Assembly (NCBI RefSeq): GCF_009720735.1
Contig: NZ_WNKU01000002.1
Coordinates: 62,001 to 126,000, forward strand
Length of the DNA stretch: 64,000 nucleotides
Direction: 5' to 3'
Origin: Heliobacterium mobile
GTDB lineage: Bacteria > Bacillota > Desulfitobacteriia > Heliobacteriales > Heliobacteriaceae
Position numbers and translations under genes: made by a program. This document shows positions 26,337 to 35,978 of the stretch, piece by piece (position 1 is the stretch's first letter; every line of letters starts with the position of its first letter). The notes beneath the pieces were generated by a model, which saw only the letters and a list, made by a program, of their open reading frames with translations, was not told the origin of the DNA and searched no databases.

Positions 26337-28169
26337 CTATTGATTGTACGGCGACGGGAAAGGAGATTCTGTTCGATCCATTTCGGGGTGGTGCATGGGC
26401 ATGGATGTCAAATCCATCTCTTGAGCATCGCGAGTTAGCTCATACATGAGATCAAAATACTCACGGATCATCCGGTGAGACGAGAACTGCCAGCGGGCCA
26501 TATCGATGCTGGCACGCATCATCTGAATCCAATAATTTCGATTATTATAATAAGTCGGAATGACCTCGTTCAATAGAACGCGATATAGTTCCCGAAGATC
26601 TCGTTCGTCCTGTTCCCACTCCTGCAAATGTGCTTCGATATCGGGATTGATCAACCAGCCGCTTACCTGGTGCTGTAAACCTTCACCCACCCATCCATCT
26701 ACGGTGCTTAAGTTCAACACACCGTTCATGGCGGCTTTCATCCCTGAAGTGCCGCTGGCTTCTAATGGCCTTCTCGGATTGTTCAGCCACACGTCACATC
26801 CCCGCACCATGTAGCGGGCGACTTCCATGTTATAGTTCTCTAGGAATACGACACTGTTTCCGTACTTCTCGGACATTCTCACCAGTTGCTGAATAATGTC
26901 TTTGCCGATTCCATCGTTTGGATGAGCCTTGCCTGAAAAGACTAACTGCAATTTCCTCTCCTGTAACAAAGGTTCAATCACTTCAGCTGTACGGAAGATT
27001 AAATCACTTCGTTTATAAGGTGCCGCCCTGCGAGCAAAACCGACGATGAGATTATCCGGATTTAGCCGGACATTTCTATGACGCTCAATGTAATCGACAA
27101 GTCTGTATTTATTATTCAGATGAGCTTCCCAAAGATCTCCTTTGTGTTCAAATGCGTCGGAGATAGAGTGATCTTGCCAAGTTCGGTTATGGACGCCGTT
27201 CGTGACGGATATAATACATGCCGCGTTATGGACGTCACTCCACATTTTACAGGCTGTTTGACCATGCAGTTTTGACACGCCATTGGCTATATGAGACAAA
27301 CGAAGGGCTGCCACCGTCATGTTGAAAGGATCGCCGCCAATGTCCTTAACCTGCTCGTACGTAAGACCGTTATAAGCTTCCATTAGACGAAGCAAATCGT
27401 GCCCATGTACCTCATTACCAGCTTCCACTGGTGTATGGGTCGTAAAGATAAGTTCTTTGCGAACATCTTCCCAAGCCTGATGAAAGGTCATGCCATAATG
27501 GGTCATCTTTTCGCGAATCAGTTCGAACCCGCAAAAAGTTGCATGGCCTTCATTGAGATGATATAGATCTACTTCGATCCCAAGGGCACGTAAAGCTCGG
27601 ATCCCACCGATACCTAAAATAATCTCAGCAGCTACCCGATCTTGACCGCTGCCGCCGTAAAGTCGATTGGTCATCCAACCGTGTTCACTACCGGGAAAGT
27701 TGGTGTCGAGGAGATAAAGAGGTACGTTCCCATAACTATCCACTTTATGGACTTTGCAAACGACGTCGGCTCCCCGGACTCGAACCTGAACGGTGACCCC
27801 CGTATCTTTCACCGAATCGAACCGAATGTTTGGGTAGGTGTCATAAGGTCTTCCCTGTTCTCCGATAAATTGATGAGTATAGTCCTGGTTCCAGAGGATT
27901 CCAATAGCGACCATCGGTAAACCTGAATCATGGGCCGCTTTCAGATAATCTCCAGCCAATACGCCGAGGCCGCCAGCGTAAATAGGCAATTCTTCATGGA
28001 GCCCATATTCCATACAAAAATAAGCGACGCGAGGCAGCTTGCCATCTGTGGTAGGATATTTCAAATTTTTTCTGGCGGCATAACCACCAGAATTCACCTC
28101 CTGGCACAGGTTCGTTTCCTTTTTATCATGCACAAGTCGTCCAAATTCATTCAAAAACCGTGTTCCCAA
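26337..28169 (-). CDS. glgP: alpha-glucan (glycogen/maltodextrin) phosphorylase
   Basis: This 610-residue phosphorylase releases glucose-1-phosphate from storage glucan. It is the compact GlgP form, without the long N-terminal domain of classical phosphorylases. Seen motifs include the family start [32 protein letters not shown], the phosphate/substrate loop [11 protein letters not shown], and the PLP lysine in [11 protein letters not shown] (about Lys478). The called TTG start at 28169 has only a weak ribosome site; a stronger one (caggaggtg) lies inside the frame about 75 bases downstream, so the true N-terminus may be shorter, still before the conserved core. It diverges from lexA and has no other glycogen genes beside it. 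Confidence 0.93.
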   Translation of the reverse strand: MGTRFLNEFGRLVHDKKETNLCQEVNSGGYAARKNLKYPTTDGKLPRVAYFCMEYGLHEELPIYAGGLGVLAGDYLKAAHDSGLPMVAIGILWNQDYTHQFIGEQGRPYDTYPNIRFDSVKDTGVTVQVRVRGADVVCKVHKVDSYGNVPLYLLDTNFPGSEHGWMTNRLYGGSGQDRVAAEIILGIGGIRALRALGIEVDLYHLNEGHATFCGFELIREKMTHYGMTFHQAWEDVRKELIFTTHTPVEAGNEVHGHDLLRLMEAYNGLTYEQVKDIGGDPFNMTVAALRLSHIANGVSKLHGQTACKMWSDVHNAACIISVTNGVHNRTWQDHSISDAFEHKGDLWEAHLNNKYRLVDYIERHRNVRLNPDNLIVGFARRAAPYKRSDLIFRTAEVIEPLLQERKLQLVFSGKAHPNDGIGKDIIQQLVRMSEKYGNSVVFLENYNMEVARYMVRGCDVWLNNPRRPLEASGTSGMKAAMNGVLNLSTVDGWVGEGLQHQVSGWLINPDIEAHLQEWEQDERDLRELYRVLLNEVIPTYYNNRNYWIQMMRASIDMARWQFSSHRMIREYFDLMYELTRDAQEMDLTSMPMHHPEMDRTESPFPSPYNQ

Positions 28170-28286
28170 AATAATCGAAGAACAATCGAAAATCTTTTTA
28201 GATACGTTAGTTTATCGATCAACCTGAGAAAATATTATGTTATAATGTGTTGGAAAATGCCGAACCATCGGGAGGAATCCGACTTA

Positions 28287-28898
28287 ATGAACGATCTAAG
28301 TGAACGCCAGAAACGAATATTAGAATTCATACGATCAGAAATACGTCGGTGTGGATATCCTCCCTCTGTCCGGGAGATCGGTGACGCAGTAGGTTTGATG
28401 TCCAGTTCTACGGTACACGGGCATTTAAATCGTCTGGAAAAGGCGGGACTGATTCGTCGAGATCCTTCTAAACCAAGAGCAATGGAATTGCTGGTACCGG
28501 ACGACAGCGATCATCCTTCCGATGGCTTGATCGATATTCCCATCCTGGGACGTATCAGTGCTGGGCGACCCATCTTGGCTACGGAAAATCTAGAAGGTAC
28601 CTTCCCACTGCCGAAAAATTTTGTCCGTTCTGATAAAGTCTTTATGCTTAGCGTTCGCGGTGAAAGCATGATTGAAGCCGGTATTTTTGACGGTGACCTG
28701 GTTGTCGTTCGAATGCAAAATACGGCTGAAAATGGCGATATCGTTGTAGCTCTACTGGGCGACGAAGCTACGGTTAAACGTTTTTACAGGGAAACAGATT
28801 ATTTTAGGCTGCAGCCCGAGAATCCTCACATGGAACCTATTTTGATTAAAGAAGTGCGTGTCCTCGGCAAAGTTATTGCCGTACTCCGGCGTTTGTAA
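28287..28898 (+). CDS. lexA: SOS repressor LexA
   Basis: This 203-residue repressor starts at ATG 28287 behind the Shine-Dalgarno ggagga; the longer open frame upstream is non-coding. The N-terminal winged HTH ([36 protein letters not shown]) is followed by the S24 self-cleavage domain with the Ala92-Gly93 bond in GRISAGRP, nucleophile Ser127 in [10 protein letters not shown] and general base Lys164 in EATVKRF. All key residues are present. A TATAAT lies at 28241-28246. I do not see a full CGAAC-N4-GTTCG SOS box; only the half-like cgaaccatcg next to the Shine-Dalgarno. It diverges from glgP and ends at a terminator. Confidence 0.96.
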   Translation: MNDLSERQKRILEFIRSEIRRCGYPPSVREIGDAVGLMSSSTVHGHLNRLEKAGLIRRDPSKPRAMELLVPDDSDHPSDGLIDIPILGRISAGRPILATENLEGTFPLPKNFVRSDKVFMLSVRGESMIEAGIFDGDLVVVRMQNTAENGDIVVALLGDEATVKRFYRETDYFRLQPENPHMEPILIKEVRVLGKVIAVLRRL

Positions 28899-28986
28899 CT
28901 CGTCGATTCCTATAAATTGAGGATAAACTTAATAAAACCATAAGAAACCAACATAACTAAACCCTAAACGTTAACCCAAAAAAGTT

Positions 28987-29036
28987 AAGAGCCTGTTCGA
29001 AACGTGTTATCACGCACATTCCGAACAGGCTCTTTT
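28987..29036. terminator. bidirectional intrinsic terminator between lexA and ddl
   Basis: A perfect 13-bp stem (aagagcctgttcg / cgaacaggctctt) with a loop of about 22 bases is followed by TT on the + side. It sits between the convergent lexA and ddl genes. Confidence 0.82.
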
Positions 29037-29113
29037 ATGTTGAATGATAGTAAAAAAGAATCCTCTGGATTAAATTCTTTTTCGATTTGATAAGTCTATA
29101 GATGGATGTGCGC

Positions 29114-30211
29114 TTATCCCTTTGGCAGCCGCTCTGTGGCATTGCGCTGCTTCTCGGCATGCCGGGCTACACCGAGATCGATAATCCGGCTGAGCAGTTC
29201 CGAATAGGATATACCTGTTACTGCCCAAAGCTTTGGATACATACTAATAGAGGTAAAACCAGGTAGTGTATTGATTTCATTTAGATAAATCTCACCGGTC
29301 TGTTTATCAAATAAAAAATCGACACGAGATAAGCCAGAACCATCAATCGCTTTAAACGCCTGCACCGCCATTTTCCGAAGACGATCTGTGTTCGCTTCGT
29401 CCAATTCAGCGGGGATGACCAAGCGAGAATTGTCATCGATATATTTGGCGTCATAATCATAAAAGTCGTTGCAGGGAACGATCTCACCAGGAACAGACGC
29501 TGTCACCTCGTCATTGCCAAGAACACTGACTTCGATCTCTCGGGGATCGATCCCCTTTTCTACGACTAGTTTACGATCGTATCGGCAAGCTTCCGTAAAG
29601 GCATCGATTAGTTCCTCCCGATCGGAAGCTTTCGAAATACCTACGCTGGAACCCATATTGGCCGGTTTGACAAACACCGGGTAACCTAACTTCGTTTCTA
29701 CCTCTTCTATCACTGGTTCCCGGTTTGTTTCCCACTGGCTGCGCAGAACTACACTATAGGGGACTTGAGGCAGATCCGCTTGGGCGAACAGGGCCTTCAT
29801 GACCGCTTTATCCATACCACAAGCCGATGCCAACACGCCGCATCCTACATAGGGAACATTGGCTGTTTCGAATAGCCCTTGGATCGTTCCGTCTTCACCA
29901 TTAGGTCCGTGCAGCACGGGAAAAAAGACGTCAATGGGTACGGGGCGAAGGCCCGCATGGGTAATCAGAAAAATACCCGGTTGAGCCGGATCGGCAAGAA
30001 AACAAACCCGCTCGCCATAAGGCGATCTTCCAGACTGTAGATGCTCAATCACGTCAGGACCCATCCACCAGCTTCCCGATCGATCGATACCAATGACCTG
30101 CACATCAAAACGAGAACTATCCAAAGCCGCAGCGATTGACTTCGCTGAGACGAGAGAAACCTCGTGCTCCCCGGAACGTCCTCCACAAATAACGGCGATT
30201 CTCTGTTTCAT
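29114..30211 (-). CDS. ddl: D-alanine--D-alanine ligase
   Basis: This 365-residue ATP-grasp ligase makes the D-Ala-D-Ala dipeptide for peptidoglycan. The N-terminal CGGRSGEHEVSLVSA, the HGPNGEDGTIQG loop, the ATP-grasp KPANMGSSVGISK and the metal-binding YLNEINTLPGFTSISMYP are all present. The omega-loop reads FYDYDAKY; the tyrosine indicates D-Ala-D-Ala rather than D-Ala-D-lactate specificity, so the nearby VanRS-like pair need not imply glycopeptide resistance. A strong Shine-Dalgarno (aagggggga) precedes ATG 30211. It is the last gene of a reverse-strand series, 51 bases after the DUF456 gene. Confidence 0.95.
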   Translation of the reverse strand: MKQRIAVICGGRSGEHEVSLVSAKSIAAALDSSRFDVQVIGIDRSGSWWMGPDVIEHLQSGRSPYGERVCFLADPAQPGIFLITHAGLRPVPIDVFFPVLHGPNGEDGTIQGLFETANVPYVGCGVLASACGMDKAVMKALFAQADLPQVPYSVVLRSQWETNREPVIEEVETKLGYPVFVKPANMGSSVGISKASDREELIDAFTEACRYDRKLVVEKGIDPREIEVSVLGNDEVTASVPGEIVPCNDFYDYDAKYIDDNSRLVIPAELDEANTDRLRKMAVQAFKAIDGSGLSRVDFLFDKQTGEIYLNEINTLPGFTSISMYPKLWAVTGISYSELLSRIIDLGVARHAEKQRNATERLPKG

Positions 30212-30262
30212 TCGTCGGGTCCCCCCTTATCCGATTTCAAAAACCACTGCTTAATTGTATAT

Positions 30263-30742
30263 TCACCATACCCGCCAAATGAACGCAATGACCATAGAAA
30301 GGGCAAAAACAAACCGAACTGCTGACGCTCCAGCTAACCCCAACATGGTTCCAACGCCTGCTTCCAAGGCGGAGTCTAATGATCGACCATTCCATAGTTC
30401 ACCAGCCACAGCGCCAATAAAGGGGCCGGCAATCAATCCGATTGGCCCGAGTACTATCAGTCCGAGAACGCCGCCGGCCGCCGCACCCCAGGTGCCTGAA
30501 GAAGAAGCACCAAAACGCCGGGCACCCCAAGCCGTACCTAAGTAATCCAGTACCGTCGCCAAAATCACCACGACAAGGTTGATGCCCAAAAAGAGAGGCG
30601 TCATCAAATGAAATCCTTCCGCAAAACCATAGCCGATCATGGCGATAAAGATCAAAGGGATACCTGGAATTACCGGTAAAAACGTTCCTAAGACACCGAT
30701 GAACATGACGACAATGGCACCGATTAACCAGTAATCGTACAT
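30263..30742 (-). CDS. DUF456 family membrane protein
   Basis: This 159-residue hydrophobic protein has four or five TM segments and the DUF456 pattern: LGTFLPVIPGIPLIFIAMIGYG near the start, a central ILATVLDYLGTAWGARRFGAS, and the glycine-rich VLGLIVLGPIGLIAGPFIGA. The family is found widely in bacteria and has no known function. It has only a weak Shine-Dalgarno (gagaag). It lies between the PLP lyase-like gene and ddl on the same strand, with 50-base gaps, so it may be read from the same message. Confidence 0.85.
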   Translation of the reverse strand: MYDYWLIGAIVVMFIGVLGTFLPVIPGIPLIFIAMIGYGFAEGFHLMTPLFLGINLVVVILATVLDYLGTAWGARRFGASSSGTWGAAAGGVLGLIVLGPIGLIAGPFIGAVAGELWNGRSLDSALEAGVGTMLGLAGASAVRFVFALSMVIAFIWRVW

Positions 30743-30792
30743 TTTCGTCTTCTCCCCTACTACGTTGTTCAGGATTTAACCGTCAGGGTACA

Positions 30793-32106
30793 TCAGGGTA
30801 ACAAGTTGCGTTCAAACAAGGTCTGAGCTGCTGACAAAGCGCCAATGCGGACAAATGTTTGAGACAAACCTCCTTGAAAATAGACAGCGAAGGGCGAACG
30901 GATCGGCGCATCGACACTTAATTCACTGGTGGATCCTTGAATAAAGGTCCCACCGGCCATGATGACCGGGTCGGCATAACCGGGCATCGGTGCCGGTTGG
31001 GGAACGACATGACCGTCGACAGGGCAAGCTTTTTGTAGGCCTTGACAAAAAGCGACGACGCGTTCGGCGTTATCGAGTGTGATGGCTTGTATGATATCGC
31101 TGCGCGGACTATCAAAAGAAGGCGTTACTTCAAAGCCAAGTAGCTCGAAGAGCCTGGCGGCGAAAACAGCGCCAGAGAGGGCCTCGAAGACGACCTGTGG
31201 GGCTAAGAATAACCCTTGGAAATAGAGCCTTCGGCCCCCGGGGCTGCTTCCTACGTGTGCGCCAATGCCAGGTGCCGTTAAGCGCGTAGCTGCCAGTTGT
31301 ACTAAATCGTCCCGACCGGCGATATAACCGCCCGTCGGAGCGAGTCCGCCGCCTAAGTTCTTGATCAACGAACCAGCCATCAGATCGGCACCAAGGGCTG
31401 TCGGTTCCTCATCTTCCACCAGTTCACCGTAACAGTTGTCGACAAAGCAAACCACATCGGGACGAAGCTTATGTATCGCTTGACAGACTTGTCCGAGCGC
31501 CTGAGCTGAAAGGGAGGGGCGGAGACTGTAACCACGGGAACGTTGGAACGATACCAGCCTCGTATTGGGTCGCAAATTTTCTAAGATGGCTTCAGGATTT
31601 AGTTCACCTGATTCTGTCAATTCAACTTGACGATAAGCGACACCAAACTCACGTAAACTGCCAGCCGACGGTCTATCGCCTAGTCCGATCACTTCCCATA
31701 GGGTGTCATAGGGTGTTCCAGTGGCCGAGAGCATCTCATCACCGGGACGTAAAATCCCAAAGAGGGCTGTAGCAATCGCATGAGTACCCGATACGAACTG
31801 TTCCCGAAGGAGTGCGCTTTCCGCAAAGAGAATTCGCCCTGCGATGGCATCGAGAGTCTCTCGAGCTGAGTCACCGTAGCCATACCCTGTCGTAATTCCT
31901 AGATGATAATCGGAAACCCTTTCTTCATGAAAGGCCTCCAGAATGCGCATTTGATGGCGATCGCGCCGGTTGGACAGTTGTCGGATGATCGGAGCGGCAT
32001 CGGAGATCGCCTGGTATGCCAACCGGGCGATCCCTGGTGCTAGACGGCCTTTTTGCTGTAAGTATTCGATTAATCCATCCTGATCTATGGTCATTCCATC
32101 GCTCAT
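30793..32106 (-). CDS. methionine gamma-lyase/aluminium-resistance-like PLP enzyme (YnbB family)
   Basis: This 437-residue PLP enzyme belongs to the cystathionine-beta-lyase-related group often called aluminium resistance protein or YnbB. It has the Gly-rich FGILRPGDEMLSATGTPYDT region, the PLP Asp in CFVDNCYGELVEDEEP, and the PLP lysine in MAGSLIKNLGGGLAPTGGYI. The open frame extends 28 codons further up into hflX, but the ATG at 32106 directly follows the hflX stop with a gaggaaataggg ribosome site, so I choose it. The hflX-ynbB order with near-contact recurs in Firmicutes (also in Bacillus). The physiological substrate is unproven. Confidence 0.92.
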   Translation of the reverse strand: MSDGMTIDQDGLIEYLQQKGRLAPGIARLAYQAISDAAPIIRQLSNRRDRHQMRILEAFHEERVSDYHLGITTGYGYGDSARETLDAIAGRILFAESALLREQFVSGTHAIATALFGILRPGDEMLSATGTPYDTLWEVIGLGDRPSAGSLREFGVAYRQVELTESGELNPEAILENLRPNTRLVSFQRSRGYSLRPSLSAQALGQVCQAIHKLRPDVVCFVDNCYGELVEDEEPTALGADLMAGSLIKNLGGGLAPTGGYIAGRDDLVQLAATRLTAPGIGAHVGSSPGGRRLYFQGLFLAPQVVFEALSGAVFAARLFELLGFEVTPSFDSPRSDIIQAITLDNAERVVAFCQGLQKACPVDGHVVPQPAPMPGYADPVIMAGGTFIQGSTSELSVDAPIRSPFAVYFQGGLSQTFVRIGALSAAQTLFERNLLP

Positions 32107-32107
32107 C

Positions 32108-33934
32108 TTATTCCCTATTTCCTCCATCAGTGAATGTCCATCCTTCTTTCTGCCAAACCCCAGCCAGCGCCTGTGGTATCTCAGCACCAATCAAAATCCC
32201 ATCGGTCTGATATTTTACGCAATGCACTTTTCCAAGACGGTGGGCTTGATCTATCATTTTTCCCTGTTCATAGGGGATTAATGCATCTACAGTGACGAGT
32301 TGTCTGGGGAGAAGTGAGGTCACCATCGTCAGAAGCTTTTCCAGACCCTCTCCTGTGTGGGCTGAAACGGCAACCCAAGGCCCCTTCGGAACCAGCAAGG
32401 GATCGATGGTGTCACTTTGCAATTTATCGATTTTATTTAAGACTGTTATGACGGGTTTATCCTCAGCGCCGATTTCGGCGAGCACTTTTTCGACCGTATT
32501 CATCTGTTCTACGCCATCGGAATGCGCTGCATCGACCACATGCAGGAGCAAGTCAGCGGCGACGATTTCTTCTAAGGTGGCCCGGAAAGCCCGTACTAGC
32601 CCATGGGGAAGTTTTCGGATAAAGCCGACCGTGTCAGAGAGTAAAAAATCAAATTGTCCAGGCATCCGGATCCGCCGCGTCGTCGGATCTAGGGTCGCAA
32701 AAAGCTTGTCCTCACCACCAGGGCTGGGGCCGCCTTGAGGACCGTACATATCGACGAGACGGCTGCTCAACGTGGATTTACCGGCATTCGTATATCCCAC
32801 CATCGACAAGAGTGGCATATCAAAGCGCTGCCGCGACTGGCGGAGGCGCTCCCGGTGTTTGCGTACTTGGGAAAGTTCCGCTTCGATTTCCGAAATGCGC
32901 CGTCGTAAGTGGCGGCGATCAGTTTCCAGCTTTGTTTCCCCGGGCCCACGAGTGCCGATGCCTCCACCGAGGCGGGACAAGGCAATTCCTTGGCCCATGA
33001 GCCGTGGCAGCAGGTATTGCAATTGGGCGAGTTCCACCTGTAGCTGGCCTTCGCGAGTCCGGGCGCGACTCGCAAAGATATCTAAAATTAAGGCAGTTCG
33101 GTCAACCACAGGGGCCCCGGTGAGATTTTCTAAACGGCGCTGTTGCGCCGGCGAGACCTCATCATCGACGATCAGCAGATCGGCATGGGTGACTTGAACG
33201 GCTAAGGATAATTCTCGAACTTTCCCAGAACCGAGATAGGTGGCCGGATCGGGCTTGTCCAACCGTTGGGTTATGGCGCCGACGACGAGGGCGCCCGCTG
33301 TTTCTGCCAACTGAGCTAGTTCAGCTAAAGGCTCTTCTTCGCCGGAGACAGTCAAACCGATGAGAAAAGCTTTTTCAGGCTCTTCCTTGTTTGTCCATGC
33401 GGGCGATGCGGTGCGACTTTTTTCAAAAAAATCAACGGGCTCTTTCCAAGCAAAGGAGCAGAGCCGTTCATAGTTCATCGGGCCGGCCACTTCAACAGTA
33501 GGCTCGCCCAAATCATTAGGAGCTAGATAAGCAAGAGAACCTCGGTGAGGTTCTGCGGCGGCAATCACAGCCATGCAATCCAGACGAAGTTGGCGAAGAG
33601 CAGACAAATCGACAGAACTCAACTGGTCGCTGTTTCCCGGATGGGTGTGAATACACCGAGCGCCAGCTAAGCGATGGCTGCCCCGTCTGAGGTCGTGATC
33701 GCTTAACCCAACTGTCGATGCATCGCCGACAGCTACATCGATGAGACGGCCCCTCCGGTCGACAAAGAGGGCCACCTCCCGGCCCGTTTCGGACGTAAAC
33801 GAAACAAGCTCCTTCCCGATTTCCGGGTCAAGGAGCAAAGTAGCATCCATCTGCACTTGTAACAGGGCTTCCAGTCGCTCCAAACGACTGCGCGAAACCC
33901 CTTCCACATTTCCACGAATTTTATTATTACTCAT
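32108..33934 (-). CDS. hflX: GTPase HflX with an N-terminal JAMM/MPN-like domain
   Basis: This 608-residue protein is a ribosome-associated GTPase fused to an extra N-terminal domain. The HflX part (from about residue 188) has the nucleotide-binding subdomain (TYLGSGKVREL, LIVDDEVSPAQQRRLEN), SRLGGGIGTRGPGETKLETD, and the G domain with G1 GYTNAGKST (380-388), G3 DTVGF, G4 NKID (500-503) and a VSAHTGEG G5. Ordinary HflX is about 420 residues. The first 185 residues carry a complete JAMM-type signature: Glu53 in GREVALFVDRRGRLI, then IHTHPGNSDQLSSVD with His96, His98, Ser106 and Asp109, the same spacing as RadC's HNHP-x6-SxxD. This suggests a zinc site fused to a ribosome-rescue GTPase. Function of the fusion is unknown. 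Confidence 0.94.
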   Translation of the reverse strand: MSNNKIRGNVEGVSRSRLERLEALLQVQMDATLLLDPEIGKELVSFTSETGREVALFVDRRGRLIDVAVGDASTVGLSDHDLRRGSHRLAGARCIHTHPGNSDQLSSVDLSALRQLRLDCMAVIAAAEPHRGSLAYLAPNDLGEPTVEVAGPMNYERLCSFAWKEPVDFFEKSRTASPAWTNKEEPEKAFLIGLTVSGEEEPLAELAQLAETAGALVVGAITQRLDKPDPATYLGSGKVRELSLAVQVTHADLLIVDDEVSPAQQRRLENLTGAPVVDRTALILDIFASRARTREGQLQVELAQLQYLLPRLMGQGIALSRLGGGIGTRGPGETKLETDRRHLRRRISEIEAELSQVRKHRERLRQSRQRFDMPLLSMVGYTNAGKSTLSSRLVDMYGPQGGPSPGGEDKLFATLDPTTRRIRMPGQFDFLLSDTVGFIRKLPHGLVRAFRATLEEIVAADLLLHVVDAAHSDGVEQMNTVEKVLAEIGAEDKPVITVLNKIDKLQSDTIDPLLVPKGPWVAVSAHTGEGLEKLLTMVTSLLPRQLVTVDALIPYEQGKMIDQAHRLGKVHCVKYQTDGILIGAEIPQALAGVWQKEGWTFTDGGNRE

Positions 33935-33967
33935 ACCTATAATGTTACCATAAGGCCCGGAATTTGC

Positions 33968-34993
33968 CTAGGCGCGAACATCAACGACTTGTTGGCAACC
34001 TTCCATGACGTCTTGCGCTTCGAGAATCATCAAGGCATCACGAGAGATTTTCTGCTTTTCGTGTACATTGATGATGCGGACAGCTTGCCGGCGGATAGCT
34101 TTCTCAACAATGTTTCGTACCATGCGGGCATTGCCCCGGTGCTGGTGGCCCACCTTCTCCTGGTCCAGCAAAAAGTTACGCAAGGCCAGCTTTGCCTCAC
34201 TCGATAGGATGTACTGGCGACTCGAAATCATCACTTCGGCAATGGCCAAAAGCTCAGCTGTTGTGTAATCAGGAAATTCCAGTTGGATGGGAAAACGAGA
34301 GCGAATACCGGGATTGCTGCGGAGGAAATAATCCATTTCATCTTTATATCCGGAAAGGATCAGAATCAAATTGTCCCTGTGATCCTCCATCGCTTTGATT
34401 AAACTGTCCACAGCCTCTTTGCCGAAGTCTTTTTCCCCGCCTCGGGCCAGCGAATAAGCCTCATCTATAAAAAGCACTCCGCCTAAAGCCTTTTTGACTT
34501 GCTCCCGAGCTTTGATCGCCGTATGTCCAATATATTCCCCCACGAGGTCAGCTCGCTCCACTTCGACGAGGTGGCCCTTGGGGAGAATATTTAATTCCTT
34601 AAACAGTTTTCCGACGATACGAGCTACTGTTGTTTTTCCAGTTCCCGGATTTCCTTTGTAAATCATGTGGAGAGCCATGGGATCATTGACAAGGGTTTCT
34701 TTTTCTCTCAGGTTACGAACATCTACATAAGCGCGTATTTCATAAATTAGATCTTTGACTCGTTGCAGTCCGATCATATCGTTTAATTCTTCTAGAATGG
34801 CGTCCAGTCGATTGTTCTGGCGAGACTTTTCTTTCACCTTACCGATGGCGCCGTTTTTATCGATGATCAGATCATCTTGTCTATTGGAAGAGCCTCCTCG
34901 AATCAATGGATTCGGGAGGGCCGACGTCAGCCAAGAGGGTTTCGGAATATGTAACGGGTTGGACTCAGAGTTTATGTTCACGCGGATCTTCAA
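33968..34993 (-). CDS. spoVK: stage V sporulation protein K-like AAA ATPase
   Basis: This CbxX/CfqX-type AAA ATPase has about 341 residues. The Walker A motif is GNPGTGKTTVAR, Walker B VLFIDEAYSLARG, sensor 1 LILSGYKDEM, and the arginine-rich SRFPIQLEFPDYT follows. The C-terminal lid includes RGNARMVRNIVEKAIRRQAVR. In Bacillus SpoVK is needed for spore maturation, and this copy supports the idea that the organism sporulates. GTG 35002 overlaps the Shine-Dalgarno gggagg, so the TTG at 34993, eight bases away, is the likelier start. It lies directly upstream of hflX (33-base gap), as in several Clostridia. Confidence 0.94.
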   Translation of the reverse strand: MKIRVNINSESNPLHIPKPSWLTSALPNPLIRGGSSNRQDDLIIDKNGAIGKVKEKSRQNNRLDAILEELNDMIGLQRVKDLIYEIRAYVDVRNLREKETLVNDPMALHMIYKGNPGTGKTTVARIVGKLFKELNILPKGHLVEVERADLVGEYIGHTAIKAREQVKKALGGVLFIDEAYSLARGGEKDFGKEAVDSLIKAMEDHRDNLILILSGYKDEMDYFLRSNPGIRSRFPIQLEFPDYTTAELLAIAEVMISSRQYILSSEAKLALRNFLLDQEKVGHQHRGNARMVRNIVEKAIRRQAVRIINVHEKQKISRDALMILEAQDVMEGCQQVVDVRA

Positions 34994-35052
34994 AGAATTC
35001 ACCTCCCGGACTTCCCGATATAATTATTACGCAAGCACGGGAAATAGAATAA

Positions 35053-35083
35053 GGAAAAAGCCAAGCAAATGACTGCTTGGCTT
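35053..35083 (-). terminator. intrinsic terminator after the membrane protein gene
   Basis: The nine-bp stem agccaagca / tgcttggct is followed by TTTTTCC when read on the - strand. It begins directly after the stop of the 35084-35905 gene and separates it from spoVK. Confidence 0.85.
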
Positions 35084-35905
35084 CTACAAGGTATGTGTCG
35101 ATTCCCGATTGAGGGGAAATAAACCTTGACCGGTCTGGGGCAACTGAGTCGGTGGCGCCGAGTAAAGGGTATGCACCTGGGAACCGTTGTGAAATAAGAC
35201 ATGGCGGGCTTTTAATCTCTTTTCCGTCAAAGCCGCCACCAGTCGGTTCACTTCGCTGATCTCTTCTTCCAGAGGCAACCGCCGGTCTTCTTCGGTCCGA
35301 AACCAAACAGCTACAGAATGTCCTCCCTCAAGGGCAACCCAGGAAGTTAGCTGAAAGGGTTCTTGCGGATCAAAATGGAGACTGTGAGAGCGCCGGACAC
35401 CTAATGAAACAACTTCACCATCGCTGTTCATGACGGCCAACGATAAGCGCCCTCTTCCGAGACGGCTGTTCAGCGAGCACAATTCCGGGATGGATCCACC
35501 CATCCACACCTGTTCATCAAGATATTCGTCAAATTCAAAATCCCACTTGAACAAGACCTTGTGAACTAATACTTCTCGCTGTAACGAAACGAGTCGTGCT
35601 GTTGCAATCAGGAGCATCGCTCCAAATGCCATAACGCCTGCAGCCGTCATCCTCCCCGTAAAGGTCAAAGGTATTTCAGCCAATCCTGTCGCTTCCCCGA
35701 CAAGAAGGTCTGAGCCTAAATAAAAGATGGGGAAGCAGCCGACGGCGAGGCTGACGGCGCCGTAACGAAGCCACCAAGCATTTTGGCGAGTAAACCCTTG
35801 TTGCAACATGGAGGCTGACAGTTGGTCGCTGTAATTCCATAACCCAGAAAAGAGGGCAAACCATGCGACCATTTCCAATTGGCTTTGCCAGGGAAATAAA
35901 CTCAT
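35084..35905 (-). CDS. membrane protein of unknown function
   Basis: I do not recognise this 273-residue protein. The N-terminal half has three hydrophobic segments (about residues 8-22, 45-65 and 82-105). The C-terminal half is a soluble domain rich in strands (RGRLSLAVMNSDGEVVSLGVR; SWVALEGGHSVAVWF) with an amphipathic helix (EEEISEVNRLVAALTEKRLK). The soluble part probably faces the cytoplasm, judging from the positive charges (residues about 104-120) after the last helix. It follows the beta-propeller-like membrane protein gene by 73 bases and precedes spoVK, separated by a terminator. Its place between hfq and spoVK may hint at a role in sporulation, but nothing in the sequence proves it. 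Confidence 0.7.
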   Translation of the reverse strand: MSLFPWQSQLEMVAWFALFSGLWNYSDQLSASMLQQGFTRQNAWWLRYGAVSLAVGCFPIFYLGSDLLVGEATGLAEIPLTFTGRMTAAGVMAFGAMLLIATARLVSLQREVLVHKVLFKWDFEFDEYLDEQVWMGGSIPELCSLNSRLGRGRLSLAVMNSDGEVVSLGVRRSHSLHFDPQEPFQLTSWVALEGGHSVAVWFRTEEDRRLPLEEEISEVNRLVAALTEKRLKARHVLFHNGSQVHTLYSAPPTQLPQTGQGLFPLNRESTHTL

Positions 35906-35978
35906 CCTCTACCATCTCCCAATTCGAAGAGATGCCCCTTTATTCAGGATATTTCGACATAACTTTTAAATTCCCTGG

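Noticed and set aside
28188-28280. SOS box upstream of lexA
   Set aside because: Only half-like matches (gaagaacaatcgaa; cgaaccatcg) are present; none gives a CGAAC-N4-GTTCG palindrome.
27930-28286. Long N-terminal extension of LexA
   Set aside because: The extension lies across the start of the divergent glgP gene; LexA normally starts at ATG 28287, which has ggagga upstream.
29114-30211. Vancomycin-type D-Ala-D-Lac ligase, suggested by the VanRS-like pair
   Set aside because: The omega-loop reads FYDYDAKY, the D-Ala-D-Ala type, and no vanH or vanX genes are present.
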